A stretch of DNA of 64,000 nt, from NCBI GenBank assembly GCA_000697355.1, contig JNEN01000820.1, positions 43,963 through 107,962 on the forward strand, written 5' to 3'. The stretch's first letter is position 1. Every line of letters starts with the position of its first letter. Source of the stretch: Syncephalastrum monosporum B8922 (Eukaryota > Mucoromycota > Mucoromycetes > Mucorales > Syncephalastraceae). Both the position numbers and the translations under genes were made by a program. The notes under the pieces are model-generated. The model saw nothing but the letters and a program-made list of their open reading frames with translations. It was not told the origin of the DNA and did not search any database. Shown here in pieces: positions 10,724 to 22,350 of the stretch.

Positions 10724-12645
10724 TCAAGGGGGAGAAAGGTGTAAATGTTCGATGGATGTGAGCGTATTCATGATGAGGGATCGTGCTGACCGGAAGTTAT
10801 TTGTCACTGGAAGTTCGAGGAACCTCAGCTTGTGTGCGGCCCCGGACCGCTTTGCGTGCGAAAGGAATCTGCGCACCGCTGTTGCTTTGACATAGCGCCG
10901 CGAGCGTGCAGACACTTTGAGATATCTCAGGTTGCATAAGTTGCCGAAGCAAGCAAACACGGTATCATCCCATGATTCTTGGAAGTCATCCGATATATCC
11001 AAGTGTTCGAGCGTGCTCAAGCGACCCCTGGCGATTTGTCCCTCGACCAACCACTGCAGCACTCCTGGATCGCAGTAGCACGACTTGACCGTCACAGACC
11101 GTAGCTTGGGTAGGGACGCGAGCGCTTCCGCCATCGGGGCGGACAGAGCCATCTCCATCAACGCCACGTCCTCGATCGCCTGCGCAATATGGAGGAAAAG
11201 GGTCAAGGGCTGAATCGCGCGCGGAACATCGTAGCAAAGGTCCAGCGACTTGAGTCGTGGCAGCGTCAGCGGTAGTATGTGCCGCGCTGTGTCTGTTGAT
11301 TCGGAATTGCTTGTACCCATATGACTTTGAAAATGCTCGAGGGTTTCTTGGTGGCGATGAAATATATTGCTCAAGACTTTGGGATTCACAAAGCAATGCG
11401 GTCCCAAAGAAAGACGTCGCAAGCCACCTTCGTGATTTGCGACAGGCTCGTCGAGGTTGCAGTATGTCATGGCGGGGGGCAGGTTCAGTACTTGCAGATG
11501 AGGGCAGTTTTCCTGTATGCGTTCCAGGTAGGTGCTGATATCTTCGCGGTATCGTGTGCCAAAGCAACCCACCACCAGACTCTGCAGTTTGGGGCAGTAG
11601 GTTGATATGAGATCCGGCGTGGACATAACATGAGACCAGTCAGGCCATTTGAGAACGCGTAAATCGGTGGGCTGCGCCGAGAGCGGCACAAAGTCCCACG
11701 GTGCAAAGGGATAGCTGAATTCTTCGACGTCGTAGGAAAGTCGTTGTAGTTTGGGGCACAAGGTAAGGAGAATCGTAAGAATGTTGCCTGGTCGCATGGT
11801 TGACGTGATTTGTAAATGTGTCAAACGTCCACCTACTGCTCCTAGGTCCGTGATAAACGCATGGTCGAGTAAGACTTGGCCTTCCGGCAGGCTGCGATCG
11901 GGATTGTATTCGGTCGTGTCTGAAACAACTATGATTGGACATGTGTCAGCTCAATATAGCTGCTCTTGCTGCAGAAGATGTTGTCTATGGCAGACTTACC
12001 TGCGTTTCTCACATTAGTACACCCGGCTTGCTGCATCAGTGACAGGATAGGGCACAGACTGGAGTCGGTTTCAATGTGAATCTCGCGCAAACTGGGTTTC
12101 AGCACCTGGGCGAGGCCAATCTGCCAATCGCCAGGCGTGCGCTGCTCTATGATACCGACATGAAGCGCGGACCACATTGGCAACAGTGGAAGCTGGTGTC
12201 GCCACCTGCGCGACAAACGAGTACAAAGAGCCCGTTTTTCTGGTACATAGTCGAATATCTTTGCAATAAGTTCGCCTGGCAGGTACTCAAGAGGATCACA
12301 TTTTCGGTCCCGTAGCAGCTTCGTCGATTCCAAGCGCTGTGCGATCTCTGCTGTGCACCTTTCATTTGATTTGGCGAGTCCTTCGGCATAGATATCAATG
12401 GCTCTTTTGTAATCACACCTTTCGCTATAGACGTCCCCGGCTGATATGTATCCGACAGGTGAGTTGGGGTACATTTCGATGAGCGCGTTGGCGTGATCTA
12501 GAGCGACATCCAGCTTGCCGGCCTTGAGGTACTCATTCGTGCGCCAACCAAGCACAAGCTCCAGAGACTCGCGAAGGCATTGTTCCAATCGTACGAGATC
12601 GCGTTCTTTGTTGGCTGCTAGTGCGCCTTGCAGCAGCTCATCCAT
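10724..12645 (-). CDS. TPR plus F-box plus leucine-rich-repeat protein (Dia2/Pof3-like)
   Basis: Two exons (12000-12645 and 10724-11928) give 616 residues. Residues about 1-115 are TPR-like helices (AGKLDVALDHANALIEMYPN, 'GYISAGDVYSERCDYKRAID', 'IYAEGLAKSN'). An F-box follows at about 127-165 (PLEYLPGELIAKIFDYVPEK, 'TRLSRRWRHQLPLLPMWSAL'). The remainder consists of degenerate leucine-rich repeats ('CPKLQRLSYDVEEF', 'CPKLQSLVVGCFG', 'LSTLEHLDISDDF'). The order TPR, F-box, LRR is that of yeast Dia2 and fission-yeast Pof3, SCF ubiquitin-ligase substrate receptors acting in genome stability. This architecture is also amplified in some fungi, so strict orthology is uncertain. The start at 12645 is the first ATG in frame; a run of 13 or so G residues lies just upstream at about 12690. 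Confidence 0.75.
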
Positions 12646-15576
12646 TATGTTGCCGCCTCTCTTCAAGTGAAACCCGACAAAGAGAGAAAGGGGGGGGGGG
12701 GGAGAAAGGGCAAGGAATTCGGGTTTCTAATTTCTTATGCTTATGCATACACATGGACGCTCCAATTTATGAGCACTTGCTGCAGCAACAAAGCCACCAT
12801 CAACTACAGTCGAGGTTTCACGAGGAAATAGCGAAGCCCCATCACAAATGCTATCTTCCGTTTTTGTGCCTCGCCGGCTGGGAGTCCCTGGAAGACGAGG
12901 ATGTGACATAGGCTGCACTGAGCACAGATTTCACGAAACGAAAATGGGTCACATACCTATCGTTCATACATTGCCAGCTTACAGATACAAACACCAATGC
13001 TAGATACACAATTATGGGCTTATAGGTGTAAGCATCATATGCAGCACTACGTGACTAGAATATGGACCTTCTACCTTCTGTCAAATAGTAAATATACGCA
13101 GAGACGGATATACATATAACTGACCCAGTGAACGCATGGTCGCGAGGTCGAATTCTATTATGAAGTGCCCTGCAAACTAACTAGATGCGCTCCAAATCGA
13201 CCCGCAAGTAATTATATAGCGGCTGGACATTTGTAGCGCACCTAATCACCTTTTACTGCGCTGCCAGTTATTCCCATTTGTTTATTTGCTGTCTTATGTT
13301 TCGTCAATGATTTCCTTGTAACACAGCATGGTGTAGCTTGGGGATAGTGCATTTGAAACTAATAGTATACGTCACGACTGCGTGTCTTCTTTCTTCTAAC
13401 AGAAAGAAATGTCTTACATGTTCTGATATACTTTGCATGCATCTTTAAGCTAGTAACCAGGACTATTGAAATCTATATGGATGGTGCAGATGGAACATGT
13501 ATAAAAGCAATCTAATTACTTACGACAGTAGACAGCCTAGGTGGGTTGTTTAGATCTGTGCTAACGTCGTTACACTCGTCTCAAATACTAAAGACAAGCG
13601 TTTCGTACTTAAATCATCATCTCCCCCATTTGTAATCTGCCTTATAGAAGAAAAAAAATATTATCGATTCTGCATTACTACGGACTTGTGTGGCATGCTT
13701 CAGCACCAAAGAAAGTATTATACTTCAGCAATATGAGCAGTTGTCTTTTCGCACCTTTATATGAAACTTTAATATGTTATATAGCGAGAGCTGTCTCCCT
13801 GATAAAAGATATACCGTGGAGGAGCAATGTTATTGTATTATCCTCAGCTGAAACTTGTGGGAAAATTTGCAGCGAATAGCGACGATCGACGCTTGACCTG
13901 CATTATAATGCATATAAGCGTCGCACAGTATTAATGAACACTTTGCTCTCGCGTACTGTTTTTTTATATATGTAATGGCTGCGAAATTCAAGTTTATACG
14001 GTCATACCTTGGCGAGGTATCCGTACGCAGCGTAGCCGTGGCGGAACTATCGACGGTATATACGTGTCCAGAAGAAGGGCATACCGGTATTCTGATGCAA
14101 TGCGACCATTGTCATCCCCCTCTTTCCTCAAGAAAATGATGGGGATGACGAGTGCGAAGAGCGTGGCAAGGAAGAATATTTGACTGTCCTTGGTGTTTTG
14201 CTTTCTAAGATCAACGTCCTTTACTTAAAACTAAGTTGTAAAGCCAAAATTCATGATAATGAAGGATTCCTTGTATGTTACTACCGAATTCATACATAAC
14301 CTACTTGGCGTCAGCTTGCATATTCATCTTCTGTTTTCATTTACGGTTGTGCATTTAGTTTTATGGGCAAGGTCGACTGTGGAACAAAATCGATCGAAGA
14401 AAATCTGGATCAGTTCCTCAGTGCGTAGCAGCAGAGCTTCTTCTACATTGGAGTTCTTGGTCATTCATGTCTTTTTGTTTCCTTTTGTAGAGTGCGATAG
14501 TCAAACCGCTTTTTTTTTTACTTGTTATAGGATTTACGCATACATCCATGCTGACATATGTTTCTGGCTTTTGAAAGGATGAGGACTATATAAAGGCTGT
14601 CAATATTTGTCATATCTTTCAAATATTGCCTTACATGGGTCATGTCTACCATCGTAGCTGAGCAAACTGCTTTTAATAATGGTGTAGATAAGCGCTAGGA
14701 ACGAGAAATAAAGTACGGTACTTCAGTAGTTCACTTGGAGATGTCTCCTGCAACGCCTGTAGAATTCACCCATCCTCATAGGTCATTTTTGGTGTCTGTG
14801 AAAGACGAAAGTTAATAGGAGAATGAAAGTCGTTTTAAGCATACCATATAAACGTGCTGAACTCTGGCGCTCGCAAAATGGCTTTGGTACTAAGACCAAT
14901 TTAGTGCCGCAAAGGATAAACTCTCCTGTAATGGCTGCTTTATTTTTCTGCATGACGCATGACATACGATGCCTCGAACACACATTTCAGGGTTTATGCT
15001 TCTGAATTAATTGATATCAACACTGATGGGAAGCTGCAATGCGGTAGCAAGCCAATTCGTGCTAACGCGACGACAATAAAAAGGGTCTTACTTCTTAGCA
15101 TGGAGCGGCATGGTATATCTATACTCACAACGAAATACCTACCGTAATCCCGGGACTTGTCCGTGCGGGTATGGCGCGGGATATCGATGAAGTAGCAGCT
15201 GCTTTTCGAATATTGACAACATTCCTCCCAAGCTCACATGTGTCACGCAAGATAACGGAGACGCTCTGTCTACTCTGTATCAAATTATTGCGTCGATACC
15301 CATACACATTCTCAGGCGCAGATAAGCCCCAAGGAAACGGAGGAAGGTATGCCGTTATTACTTTCTTGTGGAAATAACTGAAAGAAAAAATCTGCTTTTG
15401 GGGGGGGGGACTGTTTGGGTGAAAGATTTACCTCAGAGCGGGGCAAGCAGCATATGGGGGTACTTATGATGTTATAGTATACGGGTACTTATGCCAAAAT
15501 GTACAGTAGAATGTCGCAAGTTTTACAAGTCAAGGCATGTAAAGAGGGAATAGCAAGGATGGGGTTCAAGACATGC
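12646..15576. other. Gene-poor region of 2.9 kb with a possible gene fragment
   Basis: No gene model closes here. It contains the G-run near 12690, a short ORF with clustered Cys/His (13975-14139, listed separately), a 9-bp inverted repeat GTCATCCCC/GGGGATGAC (14111-14119 and 14141-14149), and a G9 run near 15400. Nothing else is supported. Confidence 0.5.
13975..14139 (+). pseudogene. Short Cys/His-rich ORF, possible fragment of a zinc-binding protein
   Basis: ATG to TGA, 54 codons. The segment 'YTCPEEGHTGILMQCDHCH' gives C-x4-H-x7-C-x2-C-H, and 'ILMQCDHC' recalls the centre of PHD fingers, but the downstream aromatic, His and Cys residues of a PHD finger are missing. Another frame after the stop is open and acidic for about 50 codons, so a frameshift or an unrecognised intron is conceivable. 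A TATATA-like T/A stretch precedes the ATG. It could equally be chance. Confidence 0.2.
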
Positions 15577-16980
15577 TCAGAGAACCAAGGTATCTTGGCG
15601 CTCTTGCATGACACGCGCCGCGTCGTCAAGCAGGTGTCGTTCATCACCACAGTAGATGCGCAGGTGGGAGTAGAGTGCGTCATCTTTGTCTTTCATCTTT
15701 TCGAGCGCGGAGTCAATACGTTTGATATGAAGATGTGCCATGTCCATAAGCAAGCTGCAGACGCGGTGCTGGATGCGCGGTAACTGTGGCAGCTTGACAA
15801 TGGCGAGTAAAACATCCTGGAGGTCGTGGCAAAGTTCGCCACCAATGCTGGCGAGAATAGGCGCGTCCGCGAGCTCGTCCGCATCGAGGTTGTGGAGGGT
15901 GTGCAGAACGACCTGTCCGCCGCGGTGGGGCAGATCGGCATAGTATATGGCAGTGTCGGGGTCCAGAGCTGCGAGGTACATGAAGACAATGGCAGCAAAG
16001 GTCCAGCCCGTATGCGAGAAGACGGTGTGCGGTGCGTCCATCTCTGATTCATCCTCCTTTGGCGGGGAGAAGTATGTAATGGGCGGCAGCATCTCGGACT
16101 GAGATTGGATAAAGCAGAGGTGAGCGATATCCCACGGCTTTTGCAAGTCAAATTCACGGATTTCAAAGAGATCGACGTGCTCCATCACGACGCGTGAGGG
16201 TGCATGATTGTCTGGCAGGCAGAAGCCGTACATATAAAGCAGCTCCTGGTTGGACTTTTGGCCGTAAGAGATGCACACTTGGGAGCCAGGCGCGATGGTC
16301 TCGGTTTGGTCGTCGAAGGTTACAAAGTCGAGACTGTCTTGGCCCCACCGCCAGCGGATAGTCGGGTCACCGCTGTGGTTGGCAAAGTCGAAAAATGGCA
16401 CGAGAGCGTAGCGTTCATCGTCTTGATTTTCATCGAGGTCGACGACGCGTGTATTGAAGACACACTCGGCCCAGGTCCACTGTTCGAGAGTCAGCCACGG
16501 CGCACAGGTCGAGATACGTGCGTGCTCCCGTTCGAGCTGCTCGCGCTTGGAGTTGACGGCGAGTGCTACGCTGGTGCCCTCGTAGCAGGGGTCAAGATCG
16601 GTGCGGAAGAACAGATGGTGCTTCTTCATCTGTGATAGGTCGGGGACGCAGTCCAGGTAAGGTTTCCAGAACGACGTGCCTTTTTCGCGATGATAGACCA
16701 AAAAGAGACGTAGCGCCAGACGTTGCAATGGCGGTTTGGTCAGGAGCTCTTCGATAGGACCGGGCGGGAGCAGTTGCTCCAAAAGCTCAGCCAGACCGTG
16801 ATCGTCGAGGGTGCGTCGGGCATCAATGACAAGGTGCTTGGGAATGCGCAGAACAGGTTGACATTGAGGCTCAATCGCCGTGGTCGTGAAGAGACCGTAG
16901 CCACCGTACGAATCTTGTTTGACTTGTACAGCCGAGGACTCGATGCCTTGGTCTTTGCTCCACTGCAAAAAGGCGTCCAT
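15577..16980 (-). CDS. SET-domain protein lysine methyltransferase with Rubisco-LSMT substrate-binding domain
   Basis: A single-exon ORF of 467 residues. The SET domain begins at about residue 15 (VQVKQDSYGGYGLFTTTAIE), includes the interrupted iSET region, and has the catalytic-site signatures 'LVPFFDFANHSGDPT' (NHS motif) near residue 215 and 'CISYGQKSNQELLYMYGF' near 265. The C-terminal 180 residues are helical with the acidic/aromatic pattern of the Rubisco-LSMT substrate-binding domain. This is the SETD3/SETD6/Rkm family layout, whose members methylate lysine (or actin histidine in SETD3) on ribosomal, elongation-factor or actin substrates using S-adenosylmethionine. The substrate cannot be assigned from sequence. 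It is transcribed divergently from the GDA1 gene. Confidence 0.85.
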   Translation of the reverse strand: MDAFLQWSKDQGIESSAVQVKQDSYGGYGLFTTTAIEPQCQPVLRIPKHLVIDARRTLDDHGLAELLEQLLPPGPIEELLTKPPLQRLALRLFLVYHREKGTSFWKPYLDCVPDLSQMKKHHLFFRTDLDPCYEGTSVALAVNSKREQLEREHARISTCAPWLTLEQWTWAECVFNTRVVDLDENQDDERYALVPFFDFANHSGDPTIRWRWGQDSLDFVTFDDQTETIAPGSQVCISYGQKSNQELLYMYGFCLPDNHAPSRVVMEHVDLFEIREFDLQKPWDIAHLCFIQSQSEMLPPITYFSPPKEDESEMDAPHTVFSHTGWTFAAIVFMYLAALDPDTAIYYADLPHRGGQVVLHTLHNLDADELADAPILASIGGELCHDLQDVLLAIVKLPQLPRIQHRVCSLLMDMAHLHIKRIDSALEKMKDKDDALYSHLRIYCGDERHLLDDAARVMQERQDTLVL

Positions 16981-17728
16981 AGCTAAGACAGTTGCACCCT
17001 TCTGCGTGTGTCCGCCCGCTGGCTGATTTATTGTCCTTTGTTTAGCGCAGTGTCAAATCGAAACTTTATCGTAGATTATACAGTATGCACATATAAAACC
17101 ACAGGCCATGCTCTTTTTTCTTTTGATTCCTTTTTCAGCCTCACTGGCACCGTCCCATCGTAATCTACTATCCTTCTTGGCAGACATGAAACCGTTCCTA
17201 ATTAATTTCCCAGCCAAACGTTTCTTTTCAAATTGTCTCGGTTTTTTTTTTCTGTTCGGCGAGGAATGTGCGGTGCATGCATATCGAATCCATTCATGAT
17301 TATAGGCAAAGAGAAAGTTCATCGCAGGGATGCATCCGTCTTTCAGCCAAGTTTTGCGTGCACAGCCACCTCCCAGCGAAGCCCCGGTACATACTTGCAT
17401 TGGGGACTGTAAATAAACCGTTTATAGTACATACTGCAAGTAGAACAACATTGATACACAATTTCTGTGTCGGATCGGCCGTCCGGTGCCTCTCAGCCAA
17501 TCCGAATTGGTGCCCTCATTACTCTTTTTGGCCAGCTCCTATTTTTGAAACCGACCTATCTATAATATTCTGTTCCCTTTTCCCTGTGAGAGAGGCCCTC
17601 CATTCTTTTGCATCCCTCTGAATCCATTGTCATCCACTGTGGCTAACAACGCGTCCTCCTTGCCCACTCACCAGCGCCAGAGCTCCATCACCATCAAGCA
17701 GGAAAGACAGCGGAGCTGGTTCCAACGC
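16981..17728. other. Divergent promoter region between the SET gene and GDA1
   Basis: This 0.75-kb stretch has no ORF of note. It contains pyrimidine-rich tracts (for example 17519-17615) typical of promoters and leaders in this window. The GDA1 reading frame remains open through its 3' part (at least 17582-17728) but without an ATG. Confidence 0.5.
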
Positions 17729-19297
17729 ATGATGAACACCACCAACACCAACACTCGGAAATCGCTTTTCATCAAATGTGCAGCCGCTGCCGCTGCCATT
17801 CTCCTCCTTCTCTGGCTCCTCTTCCCTACCGAGTCCTACTCATCCCCCGCCCTCCCTTCCACTGACACAACCGCGAGCAACGTCCAAGGCGAGCCGGACA
17901 TTAAAGACGATGGTGCGTTCCTTTTACTTTAGCCTAATATGCACACTCATGTTGGAATGGGGTTCCTGTTACCTGTTACTATAGTGATCGTCACAGAAAC
18001 CGCAGCCGTGCCGACGCCACCCACACCCGAAACCACAGACGAATCCGGCTCTGAGCACTGCACTACGCCGCATCCAGGACGACCGCTGGTTCAGTACGCC
18101 CTGATGATCGACGCCGGTTCCTCAGGCTCGCGCATCCATGTCTACCGTTTCAACTACTGCCGTGCCGAGCCTGAGCTCGAAGACGAAGTCTTTTACCCTA
18201 TCGAGCCCGGTCTTTCCTCCTACCAAGAGGATGCTCAGGGCGCAGCTGAGTCGCTCGATGAGCTGATGGAGGTCGCGCTCAAGCACGTCCCGGCCGACCA
18301 GGTGAGCTGCACGCCGGTCGCAGTCAAGGCCACGGCCGGCTTGCGCCTGCTTGGCAAGGAGAAGAGCGATGCCATCCTCAAGGCGGTCCAGAACCGTCTG
18401 ACGACCAAATATCCCTTCCCTGTCAAGGGCGTCGAAGTCATGGACGGCAAAGACGAGGGTGTCTACGCCTGGATCACGGTGAACTACCTCCTGGGCAAAC
18501 TGCGTCCGTCGCAAAAGGGCCACTCGGCCGCCATTTTCGACCTCGGTGGCGCATCCACCCAGATCGTGTTTGAGCCGACATTCAACGTGGGCGACGCGAT
18601 GCGCGAAGGCGAGCACAAGTATGTGCTGGACTACGGCAGTGAAAACTACGGCTTGTACCAGCATTCGTACCTCGGCTACGGTCTGAAGGAGGCGCGGAAG
18701 CGCATCAAGCAAGAGATGGTCGATGGACTCAAGGATGAGGCCGACCGCACCGGTCAAGTGTTCCATCCCTGTCTTCCAGACGGCCACAACGAGACGGTCA
18801 CATACGAGAATGCGACGGTGACGTTGATCGGCACGGGTGCAGGCCATGCCGCCTGCCGCGGCGTCGTCGAACGCGTCTTCCGCAAGGATGCGCTGTGCCC
18901 GCTCGCGCCATGCGCCTTTGACGGCGTCTACCAACCACCCATCACCGAGACGTTCACACAGCGCGATCTTTACGTCTTTAGTTTCTTCTACGACTTGACA
19001 CAGCCGCTCGGCATGCCGTCCGAATTTTCCGTCCAGGAGCTCGGCGAGCTGACCCAGCGCGTTTGTCGCGGCGACACCGATCCGTTCAAGCATGTGCCGT
19101 CTGCCCTCGATGCTTTGAAAGACCCCGACTATTGTCTCGATCTGACCTATATCCACGGTCTTTTGCGCATCGGTTACGATGTCCCGCCTGAGCGTCTCGT
19201 GCGCACTGCCAAGAAGATTCGAGGTGCCGAGACCGGTTGGTGCTTGGGCGCTTCAATCGCCATGATCGACGACGTCGATATCTGCCAAATTGCGTGA
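17729..19297 (+). CDS. GDA1: Guanosine-diphosphatase / nucleoside-diphosphatase, GDA1-CD39 family
   Basis: Exons 17729-17912 and 17985-19297 give 498 residues. A hydrophobic anchor (CAAAAAAILLLLWLLFP) near residues 17-33 predicts a type II Golgi membrane protein. Apyrase conserved regions are present in order: 'MIDAGSSGSRIHVYRF', 'VAVKATAGLRLLG', 'DEGVYAWITVNYLLG' and 'AIFDLGGASTQIVFE'. The family hydrolyses GDP to GMP in the Golgi lumen, recycling the product of GDP-mannose-dependent glycosylation and supporting nucleotide-sugar exchange. I chose 17729 as the first in-frame ATG; the frame extends upstream with plausible coding (from a TTG at 17627) but no ATG, so an upstream exon or non-AUG start may exist. 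The enzyme domain is complete. Confidence 0.9.
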
Positions 19298-20198
19298 TCA
19301 GCATATATACTCGTATTTAATTCGTGATAGACGCATAACGAAGGGAAATATGGATCAATCAGAGAAAAAAAAGTCTTTTATCTCTCTTTCTTTTGCATAC
19401 ACATAGAAGCATTACTGATTATAAACAATCCCTCTCTCTTTTGTTTTTGTTTTTTTTTTTTTGTTTTTGGAGAACGCTTATCGTCTGTTATAGTGCAGCG
19501 CACTTGCATATTGAGCTATTCTACCCGAAGTCAATCTTAGAGTTAATATGGTGCATAGACAAGAAAAGAAACACAGCCAAAAGCAAAGTAAAAAAAAAGT
19601 GAAGGCTTACATGACTATTTGCGACTCGGACGATGATAGGTTCCAGCAACGAGAAGAATGGAAAAAGAACAAAAGGTCGAAAACATGTTGATAAAAATAA
19701 ACAAGGGGAAGCGTACATCAATGTTTTCCGAGCAGTGAGCCTTTTCTACATACTGGGTAACTGGCTATATACCTATCAACATTTTAAGTTCTTCCACGAT
19801 CCGATCAGGCATGTGGTGGGGGGACCATGGAAGGCAATTTTTTTTTCTGGGATTTAGGAGACACAGTTAGCCGTCCATGTCAGCTTCATCACATATTTTA
19901 TGGGATTACAACATTAGGGAAAAAAAAAGTAAAGAGAAGAAGTGGCAACATTCGGTACGTTGTTCTCTTTCTTACTACATGCATGTGCTGCAATATGCTT
20001 TCATTAGATGTGGGAGGAATGGGACAAGAAAATTTTTGATTGCAGCTGTGATGTGCGTGCGTATGTGTGTGAATTGCGTGCGTTGATAGAGTGCTATGTA
20101 CAGAAAAAGTATGGTGGGGATGTGTGCGTGAGTGCGATGTGGATGTGGATGCGACCTTCTTGTCTGTCATTCAAATGTGTCGTGCTGATTTTTGCGTT
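19298..20198. other. Convergent 3' intergenic region
   Basis: This lies between the ends of GDA1 and the aquaporin gene. It holds poly-T and poly-A tracts (around 19437-19470 and 19918-19930) that fit mRNA 3' ends. No gene is seen. Confidence 0.5.
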
Positions 20199-21444
20199 TT
20201 AGGTGGCGGGAGCGTGGTCGATAAAGATGGTGTACGTGATACCACCGACGAGGCCCCCCAGGAGGGGGGCAAACATGGGCACGAACGCGTAGTAGTTGGC
20301 GGCGGTAAAGACACCGCTCCCCCAACCGGCACAGGCAGTAAAGAGTCGTGGGCCAATATCGCGCGCAGGGTTCAGGGAGAAACCAGAAGTGTAACCAATA
20401 GCAAGTAGGATGGCGCTGATGCCAGAAGCGACGACGAATCCTTGAACGCCGCAGAATGGCTGGTTGTTGGGATGCCCCGTGGTCATAACCAACACGAGGA
20501 GGATGGCGGTCCCGACCACTTCAGAGGCGATCGCTGCCCCAATACCCACATAGAGCGGAGGATAGGTTGCAAAGATACCGGCCGTTCCCGTATTGCCCAA
20601 GATGGCGCGCTCGCCGCCGTCAAATTGGTCCAAGGCCGGCTTAATAATGGCATACAGCGTGGCTGCCCCCATGAACGATCCTGCGAGCTGTGCAGCACAG
20701 TAGCCCGGCACTTTGCGTCTCGGAAACCCGCTAAATAACCAGAAGGTCAACGTAATGACTGGGTTCATATGCGCACCCTATCAGAAGTATGTATAAGTGC
20801 ATGTTGATAAGGGGAGCAGAAAATAAAAAATAAAAGTAGGGGGAGTATTTACCGAAATGTGGCCTGATACACTTATCGCAAGCAAGACCGAGAGACCTAT
20901 CAAGTTGAGATAAATGGACTGTTTGTATGTGTACTTTTCTGCAAAATTTTTTCTGATTTTTTTCTCGGGGTCGATGCATACCGTTACCAAAAGCTGTCGT
21001 CAGCCAGGATTTGTCGCTTCCGGTAACGGGCAGTCGCTGTTCGGCCGAGACTCCATTGACGAGCAGCACGAGTATTAATGTACCTAGGAACTCCGCCAGA
21101 TATTCGCGATACTTGTCATGCGTGAGCGAAATTTTTCTTTTGCTGGCTTCTCCTATAGTTGACATTTTTACCTTGTGCCGCCATTGACGAAAAGCAGTGA
21201 TCCATGGGTGCACTGGCGATGAGGAAGGGTGTGAGGAGTTGGAGGGGGTGTATGAGGCCGGCCGAGAGCATTCGTCGTCATAAGCCGGATAATGGATGAT
21301 CTCTTCGCGGTTCAGACTGTCGTGTTTTTCCAAATTGATGACTACGTTTTTGGGTTTGGAACTGGAGCACTGCACCTCGTGTGCGGTTGAAGTGGGTGAT
21401 AAAGGTGGCTGTATGATAGTCGTGGCTGAACTGTTGACAGACAT
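20199..21444 (-). CDS. Aquaglyceroporin, MIP family
   Basis: Exons 20982-21444, 20853-20938 and 20199-20777 give 375 residues. After a hydrophilic, Ser/Pro-rich N-tail of about 115 residues come six hydrophobic segments and the two pore half-helices. The first NPA box is altered to NPV (GAHMNPVITL) and the second is 'NPARDIGPRL' with the Asp after NPAR that marks glycerol-conducting channels. The second exon relies on an acceptor at 20939, giving 'FGNEKYTYKQSIYLNLIG'; the intron is only 43 bp, and a second AG 21 bp downstream would break the frame. The channel would move glycerol and other small solutes across the plasma membrane. The long N-terminal tail recalls regulatory tails of Fps1-type channels, but no defined motif was recognised. 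Confidence 0.88.
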
Positions 21445-22350
21445 GTATGAAAATAAAAAGGAAGGGAGAAAGGGAAAGACGGACGAAAGGACAGGACGAA
21501 AGAAAGGAAGAAAAGAGAAAGGCAGAAAAAAGAGTGAGAAGGGGCAAGATAATAAAAAGGTAGAATATATATATATATATATGTAAGAAAAAAGGATTTA
21601 TATACGCTGCATCATAAAGCAAAAAGAAAGAAGGATGGAAACGGAGGCAGGACCGATGTAAGCAAAGGGGCCCCTTCTTTACATTGGGGGGACCGAGCGA
21701 GGGCGATCGCTTTCTTAAAAAAAAGGGCTCACCTAGACAGCCCATGTCAGTACCCAAATCTGGCAATGGACAAGAAAGCACTCTGTACTTCACTCATGAT
21801 AGCACAGGCAGGCTAAGCGGTGTGGAATGAAATTCGGCATTGACTGGCAGCGCCAGTTTGTAATCCATCCTGTCGTCTTTCTGTTCTTTGTTGTTTCATA
21901 AGCTGATTTCATTCCTTAACCATTACTTTAAATTTCTTTTTCTGCCAAAATCCAACAGGAAGGAGACTCCTAGACGGGCACGATTTAGGCACTTACATTA
22001 TTATTATTATCATGGCGGTTGACTGCGTGCGTGTTCGTGTTGCTGACTGCATGGCGTTTGTCCCTGTTCATCACTATTTTCTTTTGTTTTAAATGACGAC
22101 TGTCATTATGCAGGTCTGGATCGACGTCATTCTTTGTCTCTCTCTCTCTCTCTTTTTTTTTTCTTTTTTTTTGCTGTTGAAATCGAGAGAACCGCAGAAA
22201 AGGAAAAAGACGACTATGATGCGATCATGCCATGCGTTTGTTTCTTTTAATAAGTTTACAAATCGAAAAGTGGGGGTTTTTGGTATATACAAGGAAATGT
22301 GGAGATGTTACAAGCAAAAATAGAAAATTACAGAACAAAATCAGAGCTAT
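21445..22350. other. Intergenic region with (TA)n
   Basis: It holds a purine-rich stretch (21455-21560), a TA-dinucleotide run at about 21566-21583, and T-rich stretches near 22140-22170. No gene is supported. It includes the aquaporin promoter and the 3' flank of the SulP gene. Confidence 0.5.

Noticed and set aside
18122..19156. Long reverse-strand ORF (344 codons) opposite GDA1
   Set aside because: It is the shadow of the GDA1 coding exon; the plus-strand product has all apyrase motifs.
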